Positions 1-9,761 are shown, counted from the stretch's first letter. The stretch: DNA of 42,842 nucleotides from Bacteroidales bacterium (GCA_015654535.1 JAATGU010000073.1:1-42842), one strand, 5' to 3'. Made by a program: numbers and translations. Notes: generated by a model from the letters alone, not told the origin.

Positions 1-5
1 AAAAA

Positions 6-1520
6 ATTTCAATTCCATAAGGTACAATTAAAGGTTGTTTAGCGTAGCCCGGATTTCCTTTAATGATTTTAATTTCAATTCCATAAGGTACAATTAAAGG
101 CAAACAAAAGTCTTTAGACAGTATTGCCCTTATGTATTTCAATTCCATAAGGTACAATTAAAGGTCGGATCACTGGGGCTCTGGAATTAGACAATGCAAC
201 ATTTCAATTCCATAAGGTACAATTAAAGGTTTTTAAAATTTTGTTCCATACTTTTTATTTTAATTCATTTCAATTCCATAAGGTACAATTAAAGGAATGT
301 ACGATGAAGATAAGGAGTCGTTTATTAAGGAATTTCAATTCCATAAGGTACAATTAAAGGAAAAAACAAAGTTATGAAAGCAACAACTGATTTGAATTTC
401 AATTCCATAAGGTACAATTAAAGGATAAACAACAATTCAAAGGGATCACAAAAAGAATTTTATTTCAATTCCATAAGGTACAATTAAAGGGATAATCGGG
501 AAGAAGTTACCATCTAAACTGGACGATATTTCAATTCCATAAGGTACAATTAAAGGGTAGCTCCCCTATGTGGTATATATTAGCATATTGAGATTTCAAT
601 TCCATAAGGTACAATTAAAGGTGTCTATTGGATAGATACATCATATAATATTCCACATTTCAATTCCATAAGGTACAATTAAAGGCGTCATCAATTTCAA
701 CGTTCAAAGTCATTTTAGTTTATTTCAATTCCATAAGGTACAATTAAAGGCAACGCAGCATCCACTTCTACCTTAGCATCCGTTGCATTTCAATTCCATA
801 AGGTACAATTAAAGGTCTTTTCTTCAACCGTGGGTGCTTGCAATACTTGATTTCAATTCCATAAGGTACAATTAAAGGAAATAAGTATGATAACTTAAAT
901 CAAAAGCATTACGATTTCAATTCCATAAGGTACAATTAAAGGTTCAATTCGATTTATTATCTATACGCCCTATTCTAATTTCAATTCCATAAGGTACAAT
1001 TAAAGGGACAAACGAAATGGCGGTTTTATGTATGTTTCCTGATTTCAATTCCATAAGGTACAATTAAAGGCTTCTGAGTCTGCTGCTAAGGCTGACGCTG
1101 TGTCATTTCAATTCCATAAGGTACAATTAAAGGATCAGTCATATTACTAGTATCAACATCAGAACCTAAATTTCAATTCCATAAGGTACAATTAAAGGAC
1201 ATCCGTTTATCATAAGGAATAGAAGCATTACCATTTCAATTCCATAAGGTACAATTAAAGGTTATCAGACTGATTATGGTCGTGCTGAACGTTTGACATT
1301 TCAATTCCATAAGGTACAATTAAAGGTGAGTTTCAAAGATGTCTTCTTCGTATACCAAGACATTTCAATTCCATAAGGTACAATTAAAGGTTAAGAGACA
1401 AGGTTTTTGATATAGACACGTGGAGCTAATTTCAATTCCATAAGGTACAATTAAAGGGAGCAGAGCCGGGCGTTATGCCTTTGGAGATCAAATTTCAATT
1501 CCATAAGGTACAATTAAAGG
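6..1520 (-). CRISPR. Type I-B CRISPR array, 24 repeats, left end outside window
   Basis: Twenty-four repeats of 29 bp, all identical by eye, begin at 6, 72, 136, 201, 267, 332, 396, 462, 528, 593, 657, 722, 787, 850, 914, 978, 1042, 1105, 1170, 1233, 1298, 1362, 1429 and 1492. On the plus strand each starts ATTTCAATTCCATAA and ends GGTACAATTAAAGG. The 23 complete spacers are 34-38 nt and all differ. Read on the minus strand the repeat ends GGAATTGAAAT, so ATTGAAAT is the 8-nt 5' handle left by Cas6 in type I-B crRNAs. The array is therefore transcribed right to left, in the same direction as the cas genes, with its leader at 1521-1732. The newest spacer should be 1458-1491. No degenerate terminal repeat is seen at the left edge, so the array probably continues beyond the window. 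Confidence 0.98.
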
Positions 1521-1732
1521 TCCTCGACCGACACAAGCTTTTATCTTGTAAATCAATCGAATAACTTTTGCAAAGATAATGATTTTCTTTCGAAAAAATG
1601 TCGATCACCAGTTATATAAAAATCCCTGATGATCGACATATATTATAAATAGGTGATTTTCAATAAGTCAAAGAACGAAGGTTCGTCTTTTTTAAGTTCA
1701 AAGCGAACCTTTTGAGATGCAGTGACAACTGA
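1521..1732 (-). promoter_or_regulatory. CRISPR leader between cas2 and array
   Basis: This AT-rich, gene-free stretch lies between the cas2 stop and the first repeat. On the minus strand it carries TATCTTTG at 1578-1571, a full match to the Bacteroidetes -7 box TAnnTTTG. Transcription would start near 1565, about 45 nt before the first repeat. Upstream of that box are two dyads: 10-bp perfect arms 1598-1607 / 1630-1639 (core TGTCGATCA) and 8-bp perfect arms 1678-1685 / 1704-1711 (AAGGTTCG). No clear -33 box is visible. The dyads could be protein sites for integration or regulation, or the end of the cas mRNA. That role is inference. Confidence 0.75.
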
Positions 1733-1996
1733 CTATAAAAAAATATCTATGTTACTACGCTCTTTTCCAACGATTTGTTTTTCTGTCCACGTAACATCTC
1801 TTCCCTTGAAAATGATAATGCTGTCTTCTTCTTCTTTCATAAATTTTTTAGCGAAGAGAAGCAATTCGTGTAACCGGACTTCAGATATTTCACCTTCAAA
1901 GACGGAGTTCTGAATCCAATTCAAATATTTACGGCAAAGTTTCAACATTTTTGCTACCCGCTTCTCTCCAAAATCATATACAAGAATTACATACAT
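1733..1996 (-). CDS. cas2: CRISPR-associated endonuclease Cas2
   Basis: Cas2 forms the central dimer of the Cas1-Cas2 spacer integrase. The 87-residue product begins MYVILVYDFG, the usual Cas2 first strand with the conserved Asp (D8 here), followed by the small ferredoxin-like fold (RVAKMLKLCRKYLNWIQNSVF). I chose the ATG at 1996, two bases after the cas1 stop codon. A TTG at 2005 would overlap cas1 and add only three residues before the conserved start. It is the last gene of the cas operon and lies directly before the leader. Its size (about 85-95 aa) is normal for the family. Confidence 0.95.
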   Translation of the reverse strand: MYVILVYDFGEKRVAKMLKLCRKYLNWIQNSVFEGEISEVRLHELLLFAKKFMKEEEDSIIIFKGRDVTWTEKQIVGKERSNIDIFL

Positions 1997-1998
1997 GA

Positions 1999-3015
1999 CT
2001 ACCAATACATTTTAAAAGGTTTATATTCTTCTATCTTGAGTAAATGTTTAGCCAGTTTATAGCATTCCAGTTTTATTAAATGTCGGTAACTGACATTACG
2101 TTTCAAACTACGGTGCTGGATGGTTTCCTGAAGGCGATCTTCCAGAGCTTTCACAAAAATCTTTTTTCCCGACGAATTCAGCAAACATTTATTCAGTTTC
2201 TTATCAAAGTGTTTCTCCTGAATTTCTTTTTTATTCAACACTTTGAATATCACACGATCCACGATTATTGGTTTAAAGATCTCCGCTACATCAAGTGCCA
2301 GCGAATATCTTCTTTCACCCGGAGTGTGAAGAAAACTGATTGTAGGATTCAACTGTGTTTGATGAATGGCGCGCAAACAAAGCGTATAGCAAATCATATT
2401 ACCAAACGAAATCAGTGCATTCACTTCATTACGGGGAGGTTGCTTTGAACGATTGCCCATTTCAAAATCATTCAGAATCAAATTGAAAGCATCGTAATAA
2501 GTCTGACGAATCATCCCTTCTATGCCCATCAACTCTTCCACTGTATTTGATTCGGTGATTTTCTCTGAATAGGCTTTTATCAAATCCATGATATCTTCCA
2601 TATCCTTGCCTCTTCTATTATAATATTGAAGATTTTTCAACATATTAAAGGCTGCTCCCTCAATGAATTTTTGAGCAATAACAATTCGTCTTTTCTTATC
2701 TTGATAAGCAGAAGTCTGAGCCAACAACATTCTTCCCGACAATAGAGAATCACGAGGCATAAACGAGCCGGTATAATTTTCGTAATAATCAAAGAAATGT
2801 ACTGCAATATCTTTCTGTCCAAGAAAATTAAATAATGCACTATTGGCTGTTAATGAGCCAAAAACATAGAACTCATTAATATCTTCCACCGGTAGATAAC
2901 GCGGAGTGCCATGAATTGGAGATTCTGCTTCCGGGTCGGATATCGGAGTGAATTTCAAGGTATTATCCCGCCTTTCTAATGAGCCCGGATTAAATAAATA
3001 GTACGTCTTTTTCAT
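1999..3015 (-). CDS. cas1: CRISPR-associated integrase Cas1, type I-B
   Basis: Cas1 is the metal-dependent integrase that inserts new spacers at the leader end of the array. The 338-residue protein has the usual N-terminal beta domain (MKKTYYLFNPGSLERRDNTL) and the helical catalytic domain. The likely metal ligands are E166 in GIEGMIRQTYYDAF, H230 in SFLHTPGERRYSLALD and E245 or D242 in LDVAEIFKP. The arrangement matches Cas1 of I-B systems. Its ATG overlaps the cas4 stop by 4 bp (ATGA), and its own stop lies just before cas2, so cas4-cas1-cas2 form a translationally coupled adaptation module. The length is normal and no defect is seen. Confidence 0.97.
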   Translation of the reverse strand: MKKTYYLFNPGSLERRDNTLKFTPISDPEAESPIHGTPRYLPVEDINEFYVFGSLTANSALFNFLGQKDIAVHFFDYYENYTGSFMPRDSLLSGRMLLAQTSAYQDKKRRIVIAQKFIEGAAFNMLKNLQYYNRRGKDMEDIMDLIKAYSEKITESNTVEELMGIEGMIRQTYYDAFNLILNDFEMGNRSKQPPRNEVNALISFGNMICYTLCLRAIHQTQLNPTISFLHTPGERRYSLALDVAEIFKPIIVDRVIFKVLNKKEIQEKHFDKKLNKCLLNSSGKKIFVKALEDRLQETIQHRSLKRNVSYRHLIKLECYKLAKHLLKIEEYKPFKMYW

Positions 3016-3524
3016 TCTTCTTCCTCCCTGCTAAAACAAAAATCGTAGTAACTACAGCTTTTACAGATACGCTTTTTCTCCAAAGGAGGACATACCTCAC
3101 TTTCAATAATGGCTTGTATTTCTTTTTCCATAGTAAGAATTGTTTCCCGATCAATATCAGACAGCAATATTGTTTCCGTCTTCCTCAAAACCGGATACTC
3201 CAGTATACCTGTTACTCCGGCAATACCATTTCTTTCAAAAACATACAGATAATATTTTAGCTGCCATTCGTGTGCTTTCTCCACCTTGTCCGACTTCTTT
3301 ATTTCATGAATCACCTTATTTCGCGCATCATAAAAATCCACTTTAATTCCATCCATCTCAACCTCTTCATATTTGGAAGAACGTTGCGGATAAGATTCTT
3401 CATGGATCAGGTTTCCTTCATAAACGAGATCGGAAGTATGCTCCATATTTATCCCGTTCGCAAACAGCCAAAGCTTTCGTTTACAAACTTGATAATAATT
3501 GAAATGAGTGCCTGTGGTTTGCAT
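3012..3524 (-). CDS. cas4: CRISPR-associated exonuclease Cas4
   Basis: Cas4 is a RecB-family Fe-S nuclease that trims prespacers and helps choose PAM-containing ones for Cas1-Cas2. The 170-residue protein has C14 near the N-terminus and C154, C157 and C163 near the C-terminus, the four ligands expected for a 4Fe-4S cluster. The PD-(D/E)xK nuclease residues are D63, E74 and K76 (VDFYDAR, HEIKKS), and the QxxxY motif is Q88-Y92. It lies 6 bp after the cas3 stop and overlaps cas1 by 4 bp. All active-site parts are present, so it is probably functional. Confidence 0.95.
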   Translation of the reverse strand: MQTTGTHFNYYQVCKRKLWLFANGINMEHTSDLVYEGNLIHEESYPQRSSKYEEVEMDGIKVDFYDARNKVIHEIKKSDKVEKAHEWQLKYYLYVFERNGIAGVTGILEYPVLRKTETILLSDIDRETILTMEKEIQAIIESEVCPPLEKKRICKSCSYYDFCFSREEEE

Positions 3525-3530
3525 ATGATA

Positions 3531-5990
3531 TTAAATAAGCGATTCAGCTCCCGTTAAGTCTATTCCTTCACTAAAAGTATAACAGCCCAAATCAATTTTA
3601 TAAAGATCAAAATAGTGACGTTCACTTCCTTGTAGTGGTTTTATCTGATTTTTATTCAAACGTACCTGAACAATATTACCAGACATTTTTTTCAATTTAA
3701 ATTCAATCATTTTCTTTTTTGATCGAACAAGTGATTTATCATAAGTTCCCCTTAGCATCTCTATTAGTTCATCTTGCAGTTTCAATAGTTCTTCAAACTT
3801 ATTATCGCTTTGATTTTTGGGAACAAAATATTGAAATTCCTCTCCGAAGAGTTGTTTATCTATTAATTGAAATTTTCCAATTTTATCGAATTGACATTCT
3901 TGGATATCTTTCAAAAAATCAAACTCAAGTTGAGGGCTATTTTGTGAATGCGTTGCAAAGTTTAAATCAGACTGAATCCTACTAAAAAAAGCCTGCTGAA
4001 CAGCGAGCAGCTCTTTTTCTTGATAATAGTTAGCTATGAAAGATTCTTTTGTAAACCGAATAATTTCACTATCTTTTCCTTGATAAATGATATCAGAACG
4101 AATTTTACCTCTATTTCTCAATCTGAAAAGTTTTACTTTGCCCAACAAATCAAGCTTACCGTTACGATTACATCGCCCAGCAGACTGAACAATACTAGCA
4201 ACAGTTGCAAAATCTCTATATAGAATAGGGAAGTCAATATCTACGCCAGCTTCAATAAGTTGTGTGGAAATAATAACAATTCGTTTATTTTGGCGTAGTC
4301 TTCTTTTAGCTAAATAAATTTTAAGTTTTCGGTGCCGAGGTGTTAAGTGTGTATTCAATAGTAATAATTCTTCCGGTTTAAATTCATCTTTTAATCTTTT
4401 GAATAATTCTTTAGTATCATCAATTGTATTAAGGATGACTAGTAATGATTGTTTTTCTGAAATTATTTGTTCTTTTAGAGTGTCCAGCTCAATTGGTTCT
4501 TTATCAAATTCAATTACATAACGATTGAATAACTTGTTTTCGAAATAATTTAGAGGTAGTAAAGGCTTTGGTATTTGATAATTAGCAAAAAAGTTTTTTG
4601 CTTCTTTTTTTTCAGGTAATCTAAAATTTGGTTGGGTTGCCGTTGAAATAATTGCATAGCTATCGAATTTCTCGCAAAATCGCCTAAGATAGGCAACAAA
4701 AAAACCGTACAAACGAGGAGGTAATGCCTGTATTTCATCTAAAAGAAAAATGCATTTGGAGAAATTTGGTAATTTCAATAATTCTGCATTCCTATTGCTC
4801 AACAAGGTTTCAAAAAAACGCACAAATGTGGTGATTACGAAAGGATAGGCAAAAGTATTTTCCTGAAATTCCAAGATATTAGCTTCCAAGATTTTTTCTT
4901 TAGTAGGAGCATTATTCAATTCCTCTTGAATTTTCTCAAATTGTTTATTTTCAGATTTTGAATCTATCCGCTGAATAAAAGCTTCATTGCCTTTGAATAT
5001 AGTCAAAGCTTCTGCTTCAACTTGTTCCGTTATGGATAAAAACGGCAATCCGTAAATAACTCTTTTAGCTCCTTTTTCTTTAATAATTTCAGAAGCCAAC
5101 GAAAGCAACATTAATGTTTTTCCTGAACCTGTTGGTGCAGTAAGTTCGTAAATACGTTCATTCTCTTTTAATCCTTTTTGGATACTCTGCACCGCATGGT
5201 TTCGGATCGTTGTTCTTAATTTGTTGAGTTCCGAATTTTGATTTAGCTTTCCCAAATAAGAATCAAGCTGAATACTTAAACTTTTTGAAAATGTTTGAAC
5301 AGCATCCAGTTGCTCATCAATTAGATTCCCGATTTTCCCAGCATCTGCTTTATCTGCTTGTATCACACTTGCAAAAGCAAATTGATTATCTAAAAAAAAA
5401 TCCAATGCTGATTTATTATTCTCTGCTCTGAAGATAAATTTCTCTGAATAGCCTTGTTGTACTCTTGGTTCTGTAAGGAATTGTTTGAAATCATCTATGT
5501 TTATAAAATGATTGACAAATTCATAAACTGGTAATTTCTTCTCTTGTTCAAGAAACTTGTATAATGCAAAGTTTTCATCTTTTGATAATATACTGGCATA
5601 AGCTTCATCTTCTTTGCATTCTGGCGAAAAATCAGGCAGATTCCCATGATGTTTGGCTATCAATACAGTCAATGCAATTAAGTCATTTTGGCCGAAAGTA
5701 TCAACTTCTAAAAATTTCTTTAACGCTTCCATATTTAGTTTAGAGCAACCAAAAGCGCAAAAAAAAGCATAAGCTGATAAATAGGAATGATTTGCATATC
5801 CATTCATTGCTTTGACAAAATCTAACTTATCTTGAAAATTAGGATTAATTTTTCCTAAATCGTGGAAAATAGCTACCAACTCCGCAATTTTGGAGTTGGT
5901 TAGTTTTTTTGTGTTATCTCGAACACCCTGAATATGATTTAACAAAAGTTTATCAGGATGAGAGCGAAGCGTATTTATATCAGGCACCAT
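3531..5990 (-). CDS. cas3: Cas3 helicase-nuclease with N-terminal HD domain
   Basis: Cas3 is the effector nuclease-helicase that Cascade recruits to unwind and degrade target DNA. This 819-residue protein is a full HD-helicase fusion. The HD nuclease has H19, H43-D44 in FHDLGK, H68 in NHS and H114-H115. The superfamily 2 helicase has Walker A TAPTGSGKT at 284-292, the DEAH-type box DEIQ at 418-421, and motif VI QSAGRCNRNG ending at 611. Its ATG lies 16 nt inside the end of cas5, so the two are coupled. No motif is missing and the length is in the family range. Confidence 0.97.
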   Translation of the reverse strand: MVPDINTLRSHPDKLLLNHIQGVRDNTKKLTNSKIAELVAIFHDLGKINPNFQDKLDFVKAMNGYANHSYLSAYAFFCAFGCSKLNMEALKKFLEVDTFGQNDLIALTVLIAKHHGNLPDFSPECKEDEAYASILSKDENFALYKFLEQEKKLPVYEFVNHFINIDDFKQFLTEPRVQQGYSEKFIFRAENNKSALDFFLDNQFAFASVIQADKADAGKIGNLIDEQLDAVQTFSKSLSIQLDSYLGKLNQNSELNKLRTTIRNHAVQSIQKGLKENERIYELTAPTGSGKTLMLLSLASEIIKEKGAKRVIYGLPFLSITEQVEAEALTIFKGNEAFIQRIDSKSENKQFEKIQEELNNAPTKEKILEANILEFQENTFAYPFVITTFVRFFETLLSNRNAELLKLPNFSKCIFLLDEIQALPPRLYGFFVAYLRRFCEKFDSYAIISTATQPNFRLPEKKEAKNFFANYQIPKPLLPLNYFENKLFNRYVIEFDKEPIELDTLKEQIISEKQSLLVILNTIDDTKELFKRLKDEFKPEELLLLNTHLTPRHRKLKIYLAKRRLRQNKRIVIISTQLIEAGVDIDFPILYRDFATVASIVQSAGRCNRNGKLDLLGKVKLFRLRNRGKIRSDIIYQGKDSEIIRFTKESFIANYYQEKELLAVQQAFFSRIQSDLNFATHSQNSPQLEFDFLKDIQECQFDKIGKFQLIDKQLFGEEFQYFVPKNQSDNKFEELLKLQDELIEMLRGTYDKSLVRSKKKMIEFKLKKMSGNIVQVRLNKNQIKPLQGSERHYFDLYKIDLGCYTFSEGIDLTGAESLI

Positions 5991-6685
5991 TTTTCAATAT
6001 CTTTTAATGATTGATATTCATAGTAGTCTCCCTCAACCGATATTGAATAAGGACAGTCAGGGTAAATGATATTTTTGTATTTATCTGGCAGATTCCAAAA
6101 ATCATCAGTTTGGAAAGTAGGTAATTTATCAAAACCAATGCGAAATTCGCCCGAAATGTTCTTCAGTTGATGTTCCCCAGCAAGTACGAATCCTTTTGTT
6201 TCAAATATTCCATTTCTGCTTTCCGAGAACTCACCATCCGATTTCCATTGAAGGTTTGCCGGACAATTATGCCACCCCAAAACAGGAGGGTAAACAGCTT
6301 GTTCCTTCTTTATAGATGTTTTAAAGTTCTCGAAAAAAGAAACAGATCGTTCATCCTTTAATGCTACTGAAACCAGAAAACAGGGATCTTTTAAGAATTC
6401 AAAATATTTTGGAGCAGCAGTTATTGTTGGATTTATTGCTTTAACGCTTGAAAACCCCCAAGAAACCTTTTTGACTGGTTTTAGTAATTGAACTCCATAA
6501 AGTAAATCTTCCGAGAATTGTGGAAATTTACTTTTCATATCCTCTCGTTCAATTCCTAACACAGCTCCGATTAAGCCAATAAAAGCTGTTTTGGTAATAA
6601 AATCGTGGGACAGAGGATTATTATTGGTTTCTGGTTTTTTGAAATGCCCCCAATTACCTTCTATGATAAGTTGGAAACCGTTCAT
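5975..6685 (-). CDS. cas5: Cascade subunit Cas5, type I-B
   Basis: Cas5 caps the 5' handle of the crRNA in the Cascade complex. The 236-residue protein starts MNGFQLIIEGNWGHFKKPE and continues PLSHDFITKTAFIGLIGAVLG, the N-terminal RAMP signature of Cas5, in which the G-x-(A/G)-H-F-(R/K)-(K)-P segment is followed by a Pro-rich loop and a Gly-rich helix start. The ATG overlaps the cas7 stop by 4 bp, and its stop lies inside cas3. The position between cas7 and cas3 is the normal I-B order. The subtype call rests on the neighbours and the repeat handle rather than on Cas5 alone. Confidence 0.92.
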   Translation of the reverse strand: MNGFQLIIEGNWGHFKKPETNNNPLSHDFITKTAFIGLIGAVLGIEREDMKSKFPQFSEDLLYGVQLLKPVKKVSWGFSSVKAINPTITAAPKYFEFLKDPCFLVSVALKDERSVSFFENFKTSIKKEQAVYPPVLGWHNCPANLQWKSDGEFSESRNGIFETKGFVLAGEHQLKNISGEFRIGFDKLPTFQTDDFWNLPDKYKNIIYPDCPYSISVEGDYYEYQSLKDIEKWCLI

Positions 6686-7632
6686 AACTTAATCTCTTCA
6701 AATTTTGGTTTTCCTAATAATTCCGACTTGATAGTCTCAATCTCAGAGTAGAATTTAATTTTTTGAACCTTTTCTGAATTTGCCGCTTCAAACAATTTGG
6801 AGAAATCAAGTTTGTAATCATCCATACTACGAAGTTGTTCTCCCTTTTTGTCGTCTTTCGGTTTTAATTCGATCAAACGGTCAATTCCATATATTTTTTT
6901 ATTGCTTTCCACATAAATAATTTCAAGTAAGAGGACAGAGTTTTGACCTACTTTACTTCGTGAATGAGAACTTCCATCGCCACTAGTTCCATACCAAAGA
7001 CCTTCAAACATAAGTTTTAAATCATCGTTGGTCATTCCTGTCTTTTCAGCAACTTTTGGATTTACCCATCCATGAATCTGAATAAGTGAATAAGGTACTA
7101 AGGTTGTTGTTCCGATAGAGCCTTGAGTATTAGTATCTCGAGACATAAAATGCGTCGTGTTTTGGTGCATTCTTAAATTTACATCATTTAATGAGGGATT
7201 TAATAGCGCAAATTGAACTGGTCCGGTAAATTGCATATGCCCATTCGTACAGGGTTTGTTATCTACTTTAATGGCTTTTGTTTCCTCATCCTTTAATGTA
7301 GAAATACCACCAAACAAGCGAACATCGATCTGCTCTTTTAAAAGCTCAGCAATATCCTGTTTATTGTTAGGATTCCTATTTTCTGCGATCCATTTTATTA
7401 CTCCTTTTGAATCAGTTTTCCCTGCTCCAGTTTTTTCACTTACATATATTGGCAATTCTTTGATATCTTCAAAATATGTTCGAATATATCTTTTCATACG
7501 AACATCACTTACTAAGATTTTTTTTGTTTCTTCATCGTAGCGTTGTTCTCCGGTAAATGGGTCACCGTTAGGAATATTGTACGAAGTTTCGTACAAAAAC
7601 AAAATTTCTGATTTCTGTAATTGATTTTCCAT
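6682..7632 (-). CDS. cas7: Cascade backbone subunit Cas7 (Csh2-like), type I-B
   Basis: Cas7 subunits polymerise along the spacer part of the crRNA and form the Cascade backbone. The 316-residue protein has the type I-B Csh2-like start, with SEILFLYETSYNIPNGDP and later DVRMKRYIRTYF, and the internal HMQFTGPVQFALLNPSLN segment typical of this RAMP family. It follows cas8b by 23 bp and overlaps cas5 by 4 bp. It ends in TGA, as does cas6, which shows that TGA is read as stop in this genome. Its size is normal and it appears intact. Confidence 0.93.
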   Translation of the reverse strand: MENQLQKSEILFLYETSYNIPNGDPFTGEQRYDEETKKILVSDVRMKRYIRTYFEDIKELPIYVSEKTGAGKTDSKGVIKWIAENRNPNNKQDIAELLKEQIDVRLFGGISTLKDEETKAIKVDNKPCTNGHMQFTGPVQFALLNPSLNDVNLRMHQNTTHFMSRDTNTQGSIGTTTLVPYSLIQIHGWVNPKVAEKTGMTNDDLKLMFEGLWYGTSGDGSSHSRSKVGQNSVLLLEIIYVESNKKIYGIDRLIELKPKDDKKGEQLRSMDDYKLDFSKLFEAANSEKVQKIKFYSEIETIKSELLGKPKFEEIKL

Positions 7633-7655
7633 TTTTATAAATATTTAAGTAGTTA

Positions 7656-9644
7656 TTAATTATTATCTTTTTTTTCTGCTGTTTTTGTTGCCGATTTTGG
7701 AAGAGGTTTAAAGTAACTTTCCATGAATCCAAATGCACATTCTTCTTTATCATATCTTGATTTGAATTCCTTGACTTTTTGTGCAAGTTCATACGAAGTT
7801 TGATAGGTAAACTTTGTTTTGTCGTGCATAATTAATTTTTGTTCAATTTCATTTTTGAGTTTAATGAAGTCGGCGATATTTCCAATACGACGAGTAAGAT
7901 TACCCACATAGTTTTTCTCAAAAGAATTAATCTCTTGGCTAAGGTTCTTTGCCAATTCCCCAAGTTTGAAACCGATTTGGTAACTTTCTGATGATGTGAT
8001 TTCCATAAATTTATCATTTTTAGAGTTTTGTATTTTTAGAAGAAATTTTAGATCAAATTTCAAAAAATTATATTTTTCATCTCCTGATCGAATACTATAC
8101 TCCACATTTTGAATGAAAGCAGGTAATAGTATCTCGTCGTGAGAATAATTATTGGAATAAATTAGTGGTATTACTTTCAGAAGATGAGATTGAAATTTGG
8201 GATTGGGCTTGTACGAAACTTTACCTGTTTTAGTATCTACTTGAGGATTTCCCAAAATACAGCGAAACGAATAATCAATAATCAATGGATTTAGTTCTTT
8301 CTCTGTTCTCAGAAAGCTTTTCCTTTCCAGTTTTACTTCCTTAGAGATTTGTTGAATTCTTTCTCTTGTCTGTCGTAATTTACTTTTTTCAATGCCTGAA
8401 AGCTCAATTAAGTCCAAATCAGGTGAAGACAATCCTCCTTTCTTACAAAATATCAAATCAAAGGAAGTTATACTTTTTTCATCATCTGTGAAGAAATCGA
8501 ATAATGGGTCAGTAGAATTTTGATTCTCATTTTTATTTTTTACAAGAATTTTTGCTTCATCTCTTTTTTCAAGAAATTCATCGTAGTCTTTTGCTGTGAG
8601 TTGTTCACCTCTTGGTAAGACTATAAGTTTAATATCAGTCCCTGAAATAAGTTTTCCTTTACTGGTATAATCAATTGCATAAAATAAGTCTTGTAAGTTA
8701 TCATTCTGGAAGCTTTTCGATTTGTATTTATTGATGCCTTTGAATGATGGGAATTGGATATCATTCTTTTTATCTCCCGAACATAGTGTTTTATAAAGAG
8801 CTTTCTTTAATACTAACCCATTTGGTGTATCATCTACGAATTCAGAAAGAATTTTCGAATTTAATAAGCTCATATCCTCAGTAAATTGATACCAATGTAG
8901 TTTCTCAGGGAATTCAAAGTGGATAAATATGGAGGAATTAGTTAGATCAAAAAGCAATTTCTTTTGGGTTGCATTAATTAATGATAATTCAGCAGATATT
9001 CCAGCTTTTTTTAAATTCGCATTTGATATTTTTTTCAAATTTTCTGCTACTGTGATTGAATACAGTTCCTCTTCATCTTCAAGAAATTCTTTGATAGTTA
9101 AGTCATTTTTATTTTCAAAAAAATAAGAATTAGCTGGGATATACTTAAGGATGCGCTCAATATATTTGATATTATTATCCAACTCCTCATGGAGTCGTTG
9201 AATACATAATACATTATCTTTTTTTGAACTGATAAGGTCTTGGTAATCATTTAACCCACGATTAAATGAATTCGTTCTATAAGCAGCATTTTTATGATCT
9301 GGATTTTCTAATCTATAATACCCACCTTCGCCTGATTCAATAGAACCATCTTTTTTTACAGTGGATTTCTTTTCAAAATAGATATCTCCAAACACATACT
9401 TCACTAATCCATCACTATCTGAGGTTTTAAACTTCAGGTAGTAAAGGTTACTTCGTTCATTTTCTGGTGTAATCTGCACACCATTCCAATTGAAACTAAA
9501 ATCAGGATTTACTGGAATAGTAATACAAATAGGCCAATTGCCATCCTTATCTTTAGGACAAGGTTCTACATATTTAAAATATTTCAGGCTATTCTCCGAA
9601 CTACGAAGAACTTTACCTATTTGAAGTACAGTATCTAAACTCAT
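7656..9644 (-). CDS. cas8b: Cascade large subunit Cas8b
   Basis: Cas8b is the large subunit that recognises the PAM and recruits Cas3. The 662-residue protein is recognised by size, by its position directly before cas7, and by the overall pattern of TM1802/Csh1-type I-B large subunits. These include an N-terminal beta-rich part with YLKFKTSDSDGLVKYVFGD and a C-terminal helical part with IGFKLGELAKNLSQEINSFE. Large subunits diverge fast, so family membership is less directly visible than for the other cas genes. The start MSLDTVLQIGKVL gives a plausible N-terminus. A 117-bp gap with a candidate promoter separates it from the regulator gene upstream. Confidence 0.88.
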   Translation of the reverse strand: MSLDTVLQIGKVLRSSENSLKYFKYVEPCPKDKDGNWPICITIPVNPDFSFNWNGVQITPENERSNLYYLKFKTSDSDGLVKYVFGDIYFEKKSTVKKDGSIESGEGGYYRLENPDHKNAAYRTNSFNRGLNDYQDLISSKKDNVLCIQRLHEELDNNIKYIERILKYIPANSYFFENKNDLTIKEFLEDEEELYSITVAENLKKISNANLKKAGISAELSLINATQKKLLFDLTNSSIFIHFEFPEKLHWYQFTEDMSLLNSKILSEFVDDTPNGLVLKKALYKTLCSGDKKNDIQFPSFKGINKYKSKSFQNDNLQDLFYAIDYTSKGKLISGTDIKLIVLPRGEQLTAKDYDEFLEKRDEAKILVKNKNENQNSTDPLFDFFTDDEKSITSFDLIFCKKGGLSSPDLDLIELSGIEKSKLRQTRERIQQISKEVKLERKSFLRTEKELNPLIIDYSFRCILGNPQVDTKTGKVSYKPNPKFQSHLLKVIPLIYSNNYSHDEILLPAFIQNVEYSIRSGDEKYNFLKFDLKFLLKIQNSKNDKFMEITSSESYQIGFKLGELAKNLSQEINSFEKNYVGNLTRRIGNIADFIKLKNEIEQKLIMHDKTKFTYQTSYELAQKVKEFKSRYDKEECAFGFMESYFKPLPKSATKTAEKKDNN

Positions 9645-9721
9645 AGCATAATCTATTTTTTTATTCCATATTTTTTCAATAAAGCTTTTTATAAAATATT
9701 ATCTCTCCAATCTTATTCCTA

Positions 9722-9755
9722 CAAAAGAACGAAACAATATTGACAACTTATGACA
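9722..9755 (-). promoter_or_regulatory. Candidate cas8b promoter with motif shared with cas6
   Basis: On the minus strand the 15 bases at 9744-9730 (GTCAATATTGTTTCG) are directly followed by TTCTTTTG at 9729-9722, one base off the -7 box TAnnTTTG. The same motif, with 13 of 15 bases identical, stands at the same distance before the -7-like box upstream of cas6. Two direct copies of TGTCA (9755-9751 and 9745-9741) are 10 bp apart and overlap the motif. The predicted start near 9716 leaves about 70 nt of leader. The similarity is seen in the sequence. Its use as a promoter or regulator site is inferred. Confidence 0.5.
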
Positions 9756-9761
9756 CAACCC

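Noticed and set aside
6..1520. CRISPR array read on the plus strand
   Set aside because: The ATTGAAAT crRNA handle appears at the repeat end only on the minus strand, and the leader-like DNA with a -7 box lies on the right.
1997..2005. TTG start for cas2 at 2005
   Set aside because: It adds three residues before the conserved MYVILVYDF start and overlaps cas1; the ATG at 1996 fits the family.
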